The translations under genes and the position numbers were made by a program. A stretch of 64,000 nt of DNA, taken from Herbiconiux sp. L3-i23 (GTDB taxonomy: Bacteria > Actinomycetota > Actinomycetes > Actinomycetales > Microbacteriaceae). Positions 8,181 through 16,622 of the stretch are shown piece after piece. Numbering within the stretch: position 1 is the stretch's first letter; each line of letters starts with the position of its first letter. The notes beneath the pieces were generated by a model, which saw nothing but the letters and a program-made list of their open reading frames with translations, was not told where the DNA came from and did no database searches. The stretch spans positions 2,976,001-3,040,000 of the forward strand of contig NZ_AP025737.1 in the NCBI RefSeq assembly GCF_023734115.1, read 5' to 3'.

Positions 8181-9642
8181 GCGGTCGTCTGCCGATCACC
8201 CGTCGATCGTCGTCGTCTCCGTCGAGCACCGGGATGTTGATGCGGCGCCGCCGAGGCGCTTCGGACGGTGGATCGCCGCCGCCACCGCGATCCTCGTCGT
8301 GCTCGTCGGTGCGCTCGCGGTGGTGAACTCGGTGCAGGGGCCGCGCATCAGAACCGCCGAGCTGAACCCCGCCGCGCTCGTCGACCGGTCGGGCGGGCGC
8401 ATCGTGCTGACGCTCAGCCAGCGGCTCTCCTCCGAGTCGCTCGACCGCCTCTCGATCGAGCCGGCCGTGCCGATGACCGCGACGGCGGCGGGCAACACCG
8501 TCGACGTCGCGCTCGACGACACCCTCGCCTACGGCACCGCATACACGATCGGGCTGCCGGACGCCGTCGGCGTCTACACCGCGAACCGGTCCGATCTGAG
8601 CTACACGTTCACCACGCCCGACGCCGATCTCTACACGCTGCTTCGCGATTCCCGCCTCGGCGACGACGGCCTGAAGCGCGACGACACGATCCGGCGCGAG
8701 TCGCTCGATGCGAGCGTCGAGGCGACCGTCGTGCTAAGCGCGCCGCGGATCGAGGAGTACACGACGCTGCCGCAGCATCTGGCCGCGGTCGTGCTCGCCG
8801 ACGACGGCAGCGCGTCGGTGGTCGCCGCCGACGCCGACGGAGGCGGTGCGCACTCGGTGCTTCTCCCGGGCGTCGGGACCGTCCGCCAGCTCTACGGATC
8901 AGGACGCAGCGAGCTGATCGGGTTCTCCTACACGGGCAGCACCCCCGACTCCTCCATCGAGAACGTCCTCCTGCTCTACGACCCCCGCGACGGTTCGGGG
9001 GTCGCTCGACCGGTCACCGGGCTCGACGGCGGGGCGCTGCAGGTCATGGACTGGGCGTTCGTCCCCGGCTCCACCTCGCTCGTCGCCCAGAGCTACGACG
9101 GCTCGCTGTACCTGGTCGATGCCCTCTCCGCCACCACGCTGAGCGCGCTCGGCCAGCACGGCGAGCTGCGGGGATTCCTGCCCGGTTCGAGCCGCCTCGT
9201 CGTCGCGGATCCCGACGGCGACGCGGTGCTCGACCTCGCCGGGGGCGAGACCGCGCCGCTCGAACCGGCACGTCCGGCAGAAGGTGCGGGAACCTATCCC
9301 GGCCCGCGCATCTACCTCGACGACGAGCGCGCGACCGCGCAGCTGTTCACCTCGCCCGTCGGCGACACCGCCGAGAGCCGGTTCTCATCTCGGATCGCGG
9401 TCACGGATACCGCCGGGACGCGCGTCGTCTACGAGCCCGCCCTGCCCGACACCCGCATCCGCGACTTCTGCGCCTCACCGAACGGTCAGTACCTCGCCGT
9501 CGAGACGGCACCGGCGGAGGCGACGCTCGACGATTATCCGTCGGTCGCGGCCTACTCGGGGATGACGACGGCGATAGTGGAGGTCGCGACGGGGGACACC
9601 GTCCGAACCGTCTACGGCTTCCTCCCCGGCTGGTGCCGCTGA
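8170..9642 (+). CDS. Membrane-anchored extracellular protein with Ig-like and propeller-like regions, unknown function
   Basis: A 490-residue protein with one N-terminal membrane anchor (WIAAATAILVVLVGALAVV, about 34-52) and a large exported domain. Residues 70-150 look like a bacterial Ig-like (SbsA/Big-type) fold, ending LSYTFTTPDADLYTL. The remainder has repeating strand patterns such as NVLLLYDPRDGSG, DGSLYLVDALSA and LVVADPDGDAVLDL, suggestive of a beta-propeller. Only two Cys are obvious, near the C-terminus. Its start overlaps the TIGR03943 gene by 11 bases, so it belongs to the same putative metal-regulated operon. Function not recognised. Confidence 0.78.
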   Translation: MSIERSSADHPSIVVVSVEHRDVDAAPPRRFGRWIAAATAILVVLVGALAVVNSVQGPRIRTAELNPAALVDRSGGRIVLTLSQRLSSESLDRLSIEPAVPMTATAAGNTVDVALDDTLAYGTAYTIGLPDAVGVYTANRSDLSYTFTTPDADLYTLLRDSRLGDDGLKRDDTIRRESLDASVEATVVLSAPRIEEYTTLPQHLAAVVLADDGSASVVAADADGGGAHSVLLPGVGTVRQLYGSGRSELIGFSYTGSTPDSSIENVLLLYDPRDGSGVARPVTGLDGGALQVMDWAFVPGSTSLVAQSYDGSLYLVDALSATTLSALGQHGELRGFLPGSSRLVVADPDGDAVLDLAGGETAPLEPARPAEGAGTYPGPRIYLDDERATAQLFTSPVGDTAESRFSSRIAVTDTAGTRVVYEPALPDTRIRDFCASPNGQYLAVETAPAEATLDDYPSVAAYSGMTTAIVEVATGDTVRTVYGFLPGWCR

Positions 9643-9686
9643 GCGTCGGGGTCGCATCCGCTCACCCGTCGTGCGAACATCGACGC

Positions 9687-10121
9687 GTGACGACAGGCCA
9701 CCGGCGAGAGACCGACGGTTGCGTGTTCTGCGACATCGTTCGGCATGATCGCAGCAATCAGATCTTCGACTCGGATGATGACACGGTCGCTTTCCTCGAC
9801 ATCGCGCCCGCTGCGCGAGGGCATTCGCTGGTCGTCCCTCGACGCCATGCGCAAGACATCTTCGACATGTCCGCAGTCGAGTACTCCGTCGCGGCACGCG
9901 CAGTGCACCGCGTTGCGAACAAGCTCGAGCGATTGCTGCACCCCGAAGGGCTGACCGTCTTCCAAAGCAATCGATCGGCGGGCTGGCAGGACGTCATGCA
10001 CCTGCACTTCCACGTGGTTCCCCGCTTCGCCGACGATTCACTAATGCGACCATGGACGGTGTCGGCCGGGTCGGCCCATGACCTGGCAACGCTCACCGAA
10101 TCGCTGCGCGAGCCCGGGTGA
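9687..10121 (+). CDS. HIT family protein
   Basis: A 144-residue histidine-triad nucleotide hydrolase or transferase. It has the N-terminal CVFCDIV, the core AFLDIAPAARGHSLVVPRRHA, and the catalytic triad HLHFHVVPRF. GTG at 9687 gives a protein of usual family length; the frame continues far upstream but overlaps the previous gene. Base composition is visibly less GC-rich than its neighbours, a hint of transfer or relaxed codon use. Its stop abuts the stop of the convergent SDR gene (10121/10122), leaving no room for a terminator. Confidence 0.87.
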   Translation: MTTGHRRETDGCVFCDIVRHDRSNQIFDSDDDTVAFLDIAPAARGHSLVVPRRHAQDIFDMSAVEYSVAARAVHRVANKLERLLHPEGLTVFQSNRSAGWQDVMHLHFHVVPRFADDSLMRPWTVSAGSAHDLATLTESLREPG

Positions 10122-11021
10122 TCACGGGGTCGGCATGCCGCCGTTCACGTTGAGGGTCTCGCCGATGACGAAGCTCGACTCGGGTGAGGCGAGGAAGACG
10201 TACGCGGGGGCGATCTCCGCCGGCTGACCGGCACGGCCGATCGGCGCCTCGCTCGAACCGAACTCCGGCAGGGTCTCGGGGTCGACGCCGCGGGTGACCT
10301 GCAGCACCGTCCAGGTCGGGCCGGGCGCGACGACGTTGACCCGGATACCCTTCGGCGCCAGCTGTTGGGCGAGCCCCTTCGAGAAGTTGTTGATCGCCCC
10401 CTTCGTGCTGGCGTAATCGAGTCGGTCCGGGGCCGGGGAGTAGGCCTCGGCCGATGCGGTGTTGATGATCGTCGATCCCGGGCCGAGGTGCGGCAGCGCG
10501 GCTTTGATGATCCAGAACGGCGCGAACACGTTCGTCCTGTAGGTCGCCTCGAACTGCTCGTCGGTGATGTCGCCGATCTCGGTCTGCCAGACCTGCTTGC
10601 CTGCCACGTTGACGACGGTGTCCAGGCCGCCGAGACCCTCGACCGCGCCGGCGACGAGGGCGCGGCAGTACTCGGCGTCGGTGAGGTCGCCGGGCAGCGG
10701 CACGGCCGTGCGGCCCTCCGCCTCGATCAGCTCGATGACGTGGCGGGCGTCCGACTCCTCCTCGGGGAGGTAGGACAGGGCGATGTCGGCGCCCTCCCGC
10801 GCGAACGCGATGGCGACGGCGGCACCGATCCCCGAGTCGGCGCCCGTGATCAGGGCACGGCGCCCGGTGAGCTTGCCGATTCCTCGATACGACTGCTCGC
10901 CGAGGTCGGGCACCGGCTCCATGCGCGATTGGACGCCCGGCTCCGGCTGCTGCTGCACCGGCGGTTCGATCTTCGGGTAACGGGTGACGGGATCACCGAA
11001 GGTGTACTGGTCGTCGGCCAT
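10122..11021 (-). CDS. SDR family oxidoreductase (YghA/general-stress type)
   Basis: A 299-residue classical short-chain dehydrogenase with an N-terminal extension of about 55 residues (YPKIEPPVQQQPEPG region), typical of the YghA/YhdF group. It shows the cofactor motif ITGADSGIG, NVAGK, the catalytic Ser in NTASAEAYSP, the YASTK catalytic motif, and the ending FVIGETLNVNGG. It uses NAD(P)(H); substrate unknown. ATG at 11021 begins MADDQYTFGDP; a longer frame exists upstream but is shadow sequence. Divergent from the NmrA-like gene. Confidence 0.9.
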   Translation of the reverse strand: MADDQYTFGDPVTRYPKIEPPVQQQPEPGVQSRMEPVPDLGEQSYRGIGKLTGRRALITGADSGIGAAVAIAFAREGADIALSYLPEEESDARHVIELIEAEGRTAVPLPGDLTDAEYCRALVAGAVEGLGGLDTVVNVAGKQVWQTEIGDITDEQFEATYRTNVFAPFWIIKAALPHLGPGSTIINTASAEAYSPAPDRLDYASTKGAINNFSKGLAQQLAPKGIRVNVVAPGPTWTVLQVTRGVDPETLPEFGSSEAPIGRAGQPAEIAPAYVFLASPESSFVIGETLNVNGGMPTP

Positions 11022-11147
11022 GGTCGTCCTTCTTCCTCCGGCTCTCGGTGAGCGTTCGACGCCACTCAACCCCGACGACCTGGGAGGCGGATGGCCGGAT
11101 GTCGGCGGCGAGGCGTACCGTCGGCACCGGATGAAGGGAGCGAAGCG

Positions 11148-12017
11148 ATGAGGCTCGCCGTCACGACCCCTACCGGCAACGTCGGATCCCGCGTGATCCG
11201 GCTCCTGGTGCAGGCTGGAGCACGTCCACTCGCGCTCATGCGCGACCCCTCGCGTCTCGATGCCGACCTCGCGCCGTTCGTCGACGCCGTCGCCGTCGAT
11301 CAGGCCGACGCTGACGCGGTCGTCGCGGCGACGCGCGGGGTCGAGGCCCTGTACTGGGTCGACCCGACCACCGATCACGACGATCCGCTCGACGGGTACG
11401 CCGCGATGACTCGCAGCGTCGAGCGGGCGGTGCTCGAGAACGGCATCGCCCGTGTGGTGTTCCAGTCGAGCGTCGGTGCCGAGAAGCGGCACGGTGCCGG
11501 CGAGATCGACGGTCTGGCGCTCACCGAGGTCGCGCTCGAGCGCACCACCGCCTCCGTCACGCATCTGCGCTGCGGCTACTTCTTCACGAATCTGCTGATG
11601 TCGATCGACTCGCTTCGCGAGGGCGTCATCATGACGACGTTGCCGCCCGACCGGCCGCAGGCGTGGGTCGCTCCCCGCGACATCGAGGATATCGCTGCCG
11701 CGCGGCTGCTCGACCAGAACTGGGCGGGCACCACCACGCAGGGCGTGCTCGGTCCCGCCGACCTCACGTACACCGAGGTCGCCGAGATCCTCACCGAGAC
11801 GACCGGCCGCGCGATCGAAGCCGTGCAGATCAGCGACGACGAATTCCGGGCGGGCCTGCTCTCCGTCGGGATGACGCCGGCGCAGGCCGACGGGTTCGTC
11901 GGCATGTCCGCGGGACTGCGCGACGACTTCACTCCCGAGAACGCGCGGGATGCCCTCAGCACGACGCCGACGACGCTCGCCGAATGGGCGTGGGCGACCC
12001 TGCGCCCCGCGCTCTGA
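11148..12017 (+). CDS. NmrA/SDR-a5-like NAD(P)-binding protein
   Basis: A 289-residue atypical SDR. The N-terminal VTTPTGNVGSRVIRLL is a TGxxGxxG-type dinucleotide site. The rest follows the NmrA/quinone-oxidoreductase-2 pattern: VFQSSVGAEKRHG in place of YxxxK, APRDIEDIAAARLL, and a C-terminal ligand region. Such proteins act as NAD(P)H-dependent reductases or redox sensors. ATG at 11148 has AAGGGAG 8 bases upstream. It converges with the broken aminopeptidase gene at a 9-base gap. Confidence 0.85.
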   Translation: MRLAVTTPTGNVGSRVIRLLVQAGARPLALMRDPSRLDADLAPFVDAVAVDQADADAVVAATRGVEALYWVDPTTDHDDPLDGYAAMTRSVERAVLENGIARVVFQSSVGAEKRHGAGEIDGLALTEVALERTTASVTHLRCGYFFTNLLMSIDSLREGVIMTTLPPDRPQAWVAPRDIEDIAAARLLDQNWAGTTTQGVLGPADLTYTEVAEILTETTGRAIEAVQISDDEFRAGLLSVGMTPAQADGFVGMSAGLRDDFTPENARDALSTTPTTLAEWAWATLRPAL

Positions 12018-12026
12018 CGAGATCCG

Positions 12027-12972
12027 TCAGGCGCTGAAACGCTGGAGCGCGGCGATCACCGGGGCGTCGAGTCCGACGCCATGGCCCGCCTCGTCGATGT
12101 GGAGCTCCGAGCCTGGCCACCGGCGGTGGAGATCCCAGGCGATGCGCACCGGGCTGCTGACGTCGTGCCTGCCGTGCACGAGAACCGCGGGGATGTCCGC
12201 GATGGCGTCCACCCCGGCGAGCAGCTCACCATCTCGGCGCCAGGCAGCGTGCGACCAGTAATGGGTCACGAGCCGCGCGAAAACGGCACGGAAGGACGGG
12301 TCGTCGAAGCGAACGTCATGCCGATAGCCGGGGGCGAGCGAGACGTGAGTGTCCTCCCATTCGCACCAGCGGAGCGCTGCCGGCTCCCTGACCGACGGAT
12401 CGGAGTGGGCCAGGAGGCGCGCATAGGCGCCGGCGATGTCTCCCGCTTCGCGGACCTGCGGCACGAGTTCGATGAACCGCTCCCACTCGTCGGGGAAGAG
12501 CCGGCTCATCTCACGTGTGATCCATTGCACCTCGTCGCGCGTGGTGGTCGTCACGCTGAAGAGCACGATCTCCGACACTCGTCCCGGATGCGCCTGCGCG
12601 TATGCGAGCGCAAGGGTCGCCCCCCCCCCCCCCCCCCCACGAGGCCCCCAGCACCAACCAGCTGTCCACACCGATCAGGGCGCGCAGCGCCTCGATGTCG
12701 GCGATCAGGTGGTCGGTGGTGTTGCGGGTGAGATCGGTTTCGGGGTCACCGGCCGACGGGAGGCTCCGACCGCAGCCCCGCTGGTCGAAGACGGTGACGT
12801 CGTACCGCTCGAGGTCGAACAAGCGAGTCCACCCCGTACCGGCACCCGATCCCGGGCCGCCGTGCAAGACCACCGCTGCCTTGCCGGACGGGTTGCCGTG
12901 GCGCTCCCAGTGGATGAGCTGACCGTCGTCGGTCGAGAGGACACCCGAGCTTCGCGGACCCTGCCCTGACAT
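12027..12972 (-). pseudogene. pip: Proline iminopeptidase-like alpha/beta hydrolase, frameshifted at a poly-G tract
   Basis: The two reading frames together give a full proline iminopeptidase. The N-terminal part (from ATG 12972) has LHGGPGSG, VFDQRGCGRSLPSA and the nucleophile elbow GASWG. The C-terminal part has LALAYAQAHPGRV, the acid Asp in VHGRHDVSSP and the His in DEAGHGVG. Between them, right after the catalytic elbow, lies a run of 19 C (12620-12638, G on the coding strand) that puts the two halves out of frame by one base; 18 G would restore the frame with extra glycines. The start overlaps the purM stop as TGATG, so it is coupled to purM. It may be a pseudogene, phase-variable, or an assembly artefact. 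Confidence 0.75.
12620..12638. repeat. Homopolymer tract of 19 C (G on the coding strand)
   Basis: An uninterrupted run of 19 C inside the pip coding region, by far the longest homopolymer in the window. A normal gene would need about 9 G here (Trp-Gly-Gly-Ala). It is long enough for slipped-strand mispairing, but long poly-G is also a known artefact of some sequencing chemistries. Confidence 0.95.
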
Positions 12973-14072
12973 CAGCCCGCGTAGGCGCCGATCAGTCTGA
13001 CCGCGCCGCCGTCGACGCCCTTCGCGCCCTGCTCGAAGCCGGCGAAGTCGCGGGCGGCGGTCGAGACCGTCCCGACCTGCCATGTCTCGATGCCGTGGGC
13101 CGCGAGACTGCCCGCGGCGGCTCCGGCGAGATCGGAGTCGACGATCGCGAACATGCCGATTCCGAGGTTCCACGTCGCCTCGTGGTCGCCGACGCGGCTG
13201 CCGCCGAGGTCGCTCAGCACCTGGAAGACGGTGGGCGGAGTCCAGGTCGACCGGTCGACCTCGACCCACGCGCCGCGCGGGAGCACCCGCGCGAGGTTCG
13301 CGGCGATCCCACCGCCCGTCACGTGACTGAACGCGTGAACTCCCGGCCCTGCGACCGAGTCGGCGAGCAGGTCGAGCAGGGCGGCCGTGTAGAGGCGAGT
13401 CGGCTCGAGCAGGGCGAGGCCGACCGGTCCGCCCAGTTCATCGACCGTGTCGCCGTACTTCAGACCCGCGTCGGCGAGGATCTTGCGCACCAGCGAGAAC
13501 CCGTTGCTATGCAGCCCCGACGAGGCGAGGGCGAGGACGGTGTCGCCGTCGCGCACCCGATCGGGCCCAAGGAGGGCGTCGGCTTCGACGACACCGACCG
13601 CGGCGCCGGCGAGGTCGTACTCGTCCACCCCGAGCAGGCCGGGGTGCTCGGCCGTCTCGCCGCCGACCAGTGCCGTTCCGGTCGCTTCGCACGCGCGTGC
13701 GACGCCGGCGACGATCTCGGCGATCCGCTCGGGGACGAGCTTGCCGCACGCGATGTAGTCGGTGAGGAACAGCGGCTTCGCGCCGACCACGACGATGTCG
13801 TCGACGATCATGCCCACCAGGTCTTGCCCGACCGTGTCGTGCTTGTCGAGGGCCTGCGCGATCGCGACCTTGGTGCCCACCCCGTCGGTGCCGGACGCGA
13901 GCAGCGGCTTGCGGTAGCCGAGCAGAGCGGACGCGTCGAACAGGCCGGCGAAACCGCCGACTCCGCCGAGCACCTCGGGACCGTGCGTGCGGGCGACGGC
14001 CGCCTTCATCAGTTCGACGGCGCGATCACCGGCAGCGGTGTCGACTCCGGCTTCGGCGTAGCTGTTCGCCAT
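12972..14072 (-). CDS. purM: Phosphoribosylformylglycinamidine cyclo-ligase (AIR synthetase)
   Basis: A 366-residue cytosolic enzyme for purine step 5, which closes FGAM to AIR using ATP. It starts MANSYAEAGVD, with GGFAGLFD, the ATP/metal-binding SGTDGVGTK, VDDIVVVGAKPLFLTDY and VGGETAEHPG, and the C-terminal GGGIAANLARVLP and WNLGIGM motifs. Length is normal for the family. ATG at 14072 is chosen from the conserved N-terminus. It is transcribed divergently from purF across a 90-base gap, and its stop overlaps the start of the downstream pip gene by one base. Confidence 0.97.
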   Translation of the reverse strand: MANSYAEAGVDTAAGDRAVELMKAAVARTHGPEVLGGVGGFAGLFDASALLGYRKPLLASGTDGVGTKVAIAQALDKHDTVGQDLVGMIVDDIVVVGAKPLFLTDYIACGKLVPERIAEIVAGVARACEATGTALVGGETAEHPGLLGVDEYDLAGAAVGVVEADALLGPDRVRDGDTVLALASSGLHSNGFSLVRKILADAGLKYGDTVDELGGPVGLALLEPTRLYTAALLDLLADSVAGPGVHAFSHVTGGGIAANLARVLPRGAWVEVDRSTWTPPTVFQVLSDLGGSRVGDHEATWNLGIGMFAIVDSDLAGAAAGSLAAHGIETWQVGTVSTAARDFAGFEQGAKGVDGGAVRLIGAYAG

Positions 14073-14162
14073 CGGGGAAGCTCTCCATTCGCCTCGACCC
14101 TCACGGGTCATGGCAGACTTGCGCGGTAAGCCACCACTCTACGGTCTGGAGCACCCGCCTCA

Positions 14163-15620
14163 ATGTGCGGCATCGTCGGCATCGTCTCGTCCGAGCCGGT
14201 CAACCAACTCGTCTACGACTCCCTCCTCCTCCTGCAGCACCGCGGCCAGGATTCGACAGGAATCGCCACTGTCGACGGCAGCACCCTGCACATGGTCAAA
14301 GCGAAGGGCCAGGTGCGCGAGGCGTATCGCACCCGCGACATGCGTGCGCTGCCCGGAACCTTGGGTCTCGGTCATGTCCGTTACGCGACCAAGGGCTCCG
14401 CCGCCAACGAGGAGGAGACACAGCCGTTCTACGTGAACGCGCCGTACGGCATCGTCCTCGTGCACAACGGCAACCTCACGAACACGCGGGAGCTCACCGA
14501 CGAGCTGTATCGCGTCGATCGTCGTCACCTGAACACGACGAGCGACACCGAGCTGCTGATCAACATCCTCGCCAACGAGCTGCAGGCGCAGATCGGCCCC
14601 GGTGACCTCGACCCCGACCAGCTGTTCACCGCCGTCTCGCGAGTGCACGAGCGCGTCGAGGGCTCGTACGCGACCATCGCGCTGATCGCGGGTCACGGGC
14701 TGCTCGCGTTCCGCGACCCCTACGGCATCCGCCCGCTGGTGCTCGGTCGGCGCCCGTTGGGCTTCGTCGGGTTCGAGTGGATCGTCGCCTCCGAGACCGT
14801 CGCGCTCGAGAGCCAGGGGTTCGAGTTCGTCCGCGACGTCGAGCCCGGCGAGGCGATTTTCATCACGATGGCCGGCGAGCTGTTCTCGCGCCAGTGCGCG
14901 TCGAACCCGACCCTCATCCCGTGCTCGTTCGAGTACGTGTACCTCGCCCGTCCCGACTCCGTCATCAACGGCATCTCGGTCTACGAAGCGCGCCTGCGTC
15001 TCGGCGACCGACTCGCGGACACCGTCGCCGCGTACACGCCGATGGGCGACATCGACGTTGTCATGCCCATCCCCGACTCGTCGCGTCCCGCCGCGATGCA
15101 GGTGGCGCAGAAGCTCGGCATCGAGTACCGCGAGGGCTTCTACAAGAACCGGTACGTGGGCCGCACGTTCATCATGCCGGGGCAGGCGCAGCGCAAGAAG
15201 AGCGTGCGTCAGAAGCTCAACGCGATGAGCTCCGAGTTCAAGGGCAAGAACATTCTCATCGTCGACGACTCGATCGTGCGCGGCACCACGTCGAAAGAGA
15301 TCGTCGACATGGCTCGCCAGGCCGGCGCCAACAAGGTGACCTTCAGCTCGGCCGCTCCCCCGGTGCGCTTCCCGCACGTGTACGGCATCAACATGCCGAG
15401 CCGCAAGGAACTCGTCGCGTTCGACCGCAAGATTCCCGAGATCGCCCGCGAGATCGGCTCCGACTACCTGATCTATCAGGAGATCGAGGACATGCAGTCC
15501 GCGATCCTGCAGGGCTCGAACGTCGCCGACCTCGAGAGGAGCTGCTTCGACGGCCGCTACATCACCGGCACCGTCACCGAGGAGTACCTCCGCTGGGTCG
15601 AGCAGACCCAGCTCTCCTAA
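14163..15620 (+). CDS. purF: Amidophosphoribosyltransferase
   Basis: A 485-residue first committed enzyme of purine synthesis; it makes phosphoribosylamine from PRPP and glutamine. The N-terminal MCGIVGI exposes the glutaminase Cys after Met removal. HVRYATKGS and VHNGNLTN complete the NTN-hydrolase domain. The C-terminal phosphoribosyltransferase domain has the PRPP loop ILIVDDSIVRGTTSKEIV. Feedback inhibition by AMP/GMP is known for the family. A plausible -10 (TACGGT, 14140-14145) lies in the short divergent region shared with purM. The palindromic repeat copy A begins on the last base of its stop codon. Confidence 0.97.
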   Translation: MCGIVGIVSSEPVNQLVYDSLLLLQHRGQDSTGIATVDGSTLHMVKAKGQVREAYRTRDMRALPGTLGLGHVRYATKGSAANEEETQPFYVNAPYGIVLVHNGNLTNTRELTDELYRVDRRHLNTTSDTELLINILANELQAQIGPGDLDPDQLFTAVSRVHERVEGSYATIALIAGHGLLAFRDPYGIRPLVLGRRPLGFVGFEWIVASETVALESQGFEFVRDVEPGEAIFITMAGELFSRQCASNPTLIPCSFEYVYLARPDSVINGISVYEARLRLGDRLADTVAAYTPMGDIDVVMPIPDSSRPAAMQVAQKLGIEYREGFYKNRYVGRTFIMPGQAQRKKSVRQKLNAMSSEFKGKNILIVDDSIVRGTTSKEIVDMARQAGANKVTFSSAAPPVRFPHVYGINMPSRKELVAFDRKIPEIAREIGSDYLIYQEIEDMQSAILQGSNVADLERSCFDGRYITGTVTEEYLRWVEQTQLS

Positions 15621-15681
15621 GATCCGATATTCCGGGCACAGACGCACGTTCCGGCGGGCCACTCTGCCCGGAACGTGCGTT
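15620..15681 (+). repeat. Dispersed palindromic repeat, copy A
   Basis: A flank AGATCCGATATT (15620-15631) is followed by a 13-bp perfect stem: ACGCACGTTCCGG (15642-15654) and CCGGAACGTGCGT (15668-15680), with a 13-base loop. It matches copies B, C and D in both the stem and the AT-richer flank. It lies directly after purF, where it could also act as a terminator. No gene is seen in 15621-15743. Confidence 0.88.
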
Positions 15682-15743
15682 CTCGAGCGGCGGCACCGAG
15701 CCACCCTGCGCGAGATCCGACCCGTACAGGGCAGGATGCGAGA

Positions 15744-16523
15744 GTGACCCGACCTGAGTCGTCGTCTAGCGGAAGCGTGCTTCTGCGATCCGCGGGCGTC
15801 GCGATCGGAATCGTCGTGCCGGGATTGGCCGCCCGGTTCCTGCTCCCGGATCCTGCTGGCGACCTCGCTGGCGGGGTGCTCTACGCGGTCCTCGTGACTC
15901 TGATCGTCGACTTCGCGCTGCGTCCAGTGCGTCCGCTCGTCGTCGCCGTGATCGCCTTCGGATGCTGCGCGCTGATCGAGTTCACTCAACTCGCCGGCGT
16001 CGCCTCCGACCTTGCCTCCGTCTTCCCTCCAGCCGCTCTCGTCCTAGGCACCGGCTACTCCGCGGTCGACCTGGCCGCGTACGCGATCGGCGCCCTGACC
16101 GGAGCAGCAGTGCTTCCGCCGCTCCTCGGCCGAAACGGACGTAAAGGGGCGATTACCGTGTCAGGCCCGCCGCTCACGTTCCGGATCCGCCTCGGCGTCG
16201 CAATTTTCTTCGGCGCCGCGACCGCCGGGCTCGGCGGCATCCTCTTTCTTCGCGCGGCGGCTGCCAAGGATGGCTACGGCGCGGGGTGCCGTATGTCTGG
16301 CCCTGCGCCGCGGACACTCAGTCCCGAAGCGGAGGTCACCGGCGGTTTCTCGTGGTGGCCGGTCGGGCGCTCCTGCTTGTGGACCGACACCGGGCAAGGG
16401 ACCGTGCTCTCACTCCCCGAGTCCTTCGTGCCGACCGTGGTGATCTACGGACTGATCATCCTCGCTGTGTCGGGTGCTGCCGCCGCAGTCTTCGCGGCCC
16501 ATCGGCACCGCCGCGCGCGATGA
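15744..16523 (+). CDS. Membrane protein with an N-terminal DUF2809-like region
   Basis: A 259-residue protein from GTG at 15744 (VTRPESSSSG). The first half has four close membrane segments and the motif CALIEFTQLAG, which resembles DUF2809 family proteins. The second half has one more membrane helix (LGVAIFFGAATAGLGGILFL), an exported loop of about 60 residues with two Cys (GAGCRMSG and GRSCLW), and a final helix followed by HRHRRAR. Function unknown. A longer in-frame start lies within the repeat region, so I prefer the GTG. It converges with the LPXTG-protein gene. Confidence 0.65.
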   Translation: MTRPESSSSGSVLLRSAGVAIGIVVPGLAARFLLPDPAGDLAGGVLYAVLVTLIVDFALRPVRPLVVAVIAFGCCALIEFTQLAGVASDLASVFPPAALVLGTGYSAVDLAAYAIGALTGAAVLPPLLGRNGRKGAITVSGPPLTFRIRLGVAIFFGAATAGLGGILFLRAAAAKDGYGAGCRMSGPAPRTLSPEAEVTGGFSWWPVGRSCLWTDTGQGTVLSLPESFVPTVVIYGLIILAVSGAAAAVFAAHRHRRAR

Positions 16524-16560
16524 CTAGTGCCGTCTCCTCAGCGGGAATCGAGCTCACGAA

Positions 16561-16622
16561 AACGCACGTTCCGGGCTTGTGCGCCCGCCGGAACGTGCGT
16601 TCTAGCCCGCAATATCGGATCT
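16561..16622 (-). repeat. Dispersed palindromic repeat, copy B (overlaps a gene end)
   Basis: Stem arms AACGCACGTTCCGG (16561-16574) and CCGGAACGTGCGTT (16588-16601) are a perfect 14-bp match. They are followed by the flank AGCCCGCAATATCGGATCT (16603-16621 or 16622), the inverse of copy A's flank, so this copy points the other way. The flank encodes the last residues (RSDIAG) and stop of the wall-anchored protein. Confidence 0.9.
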
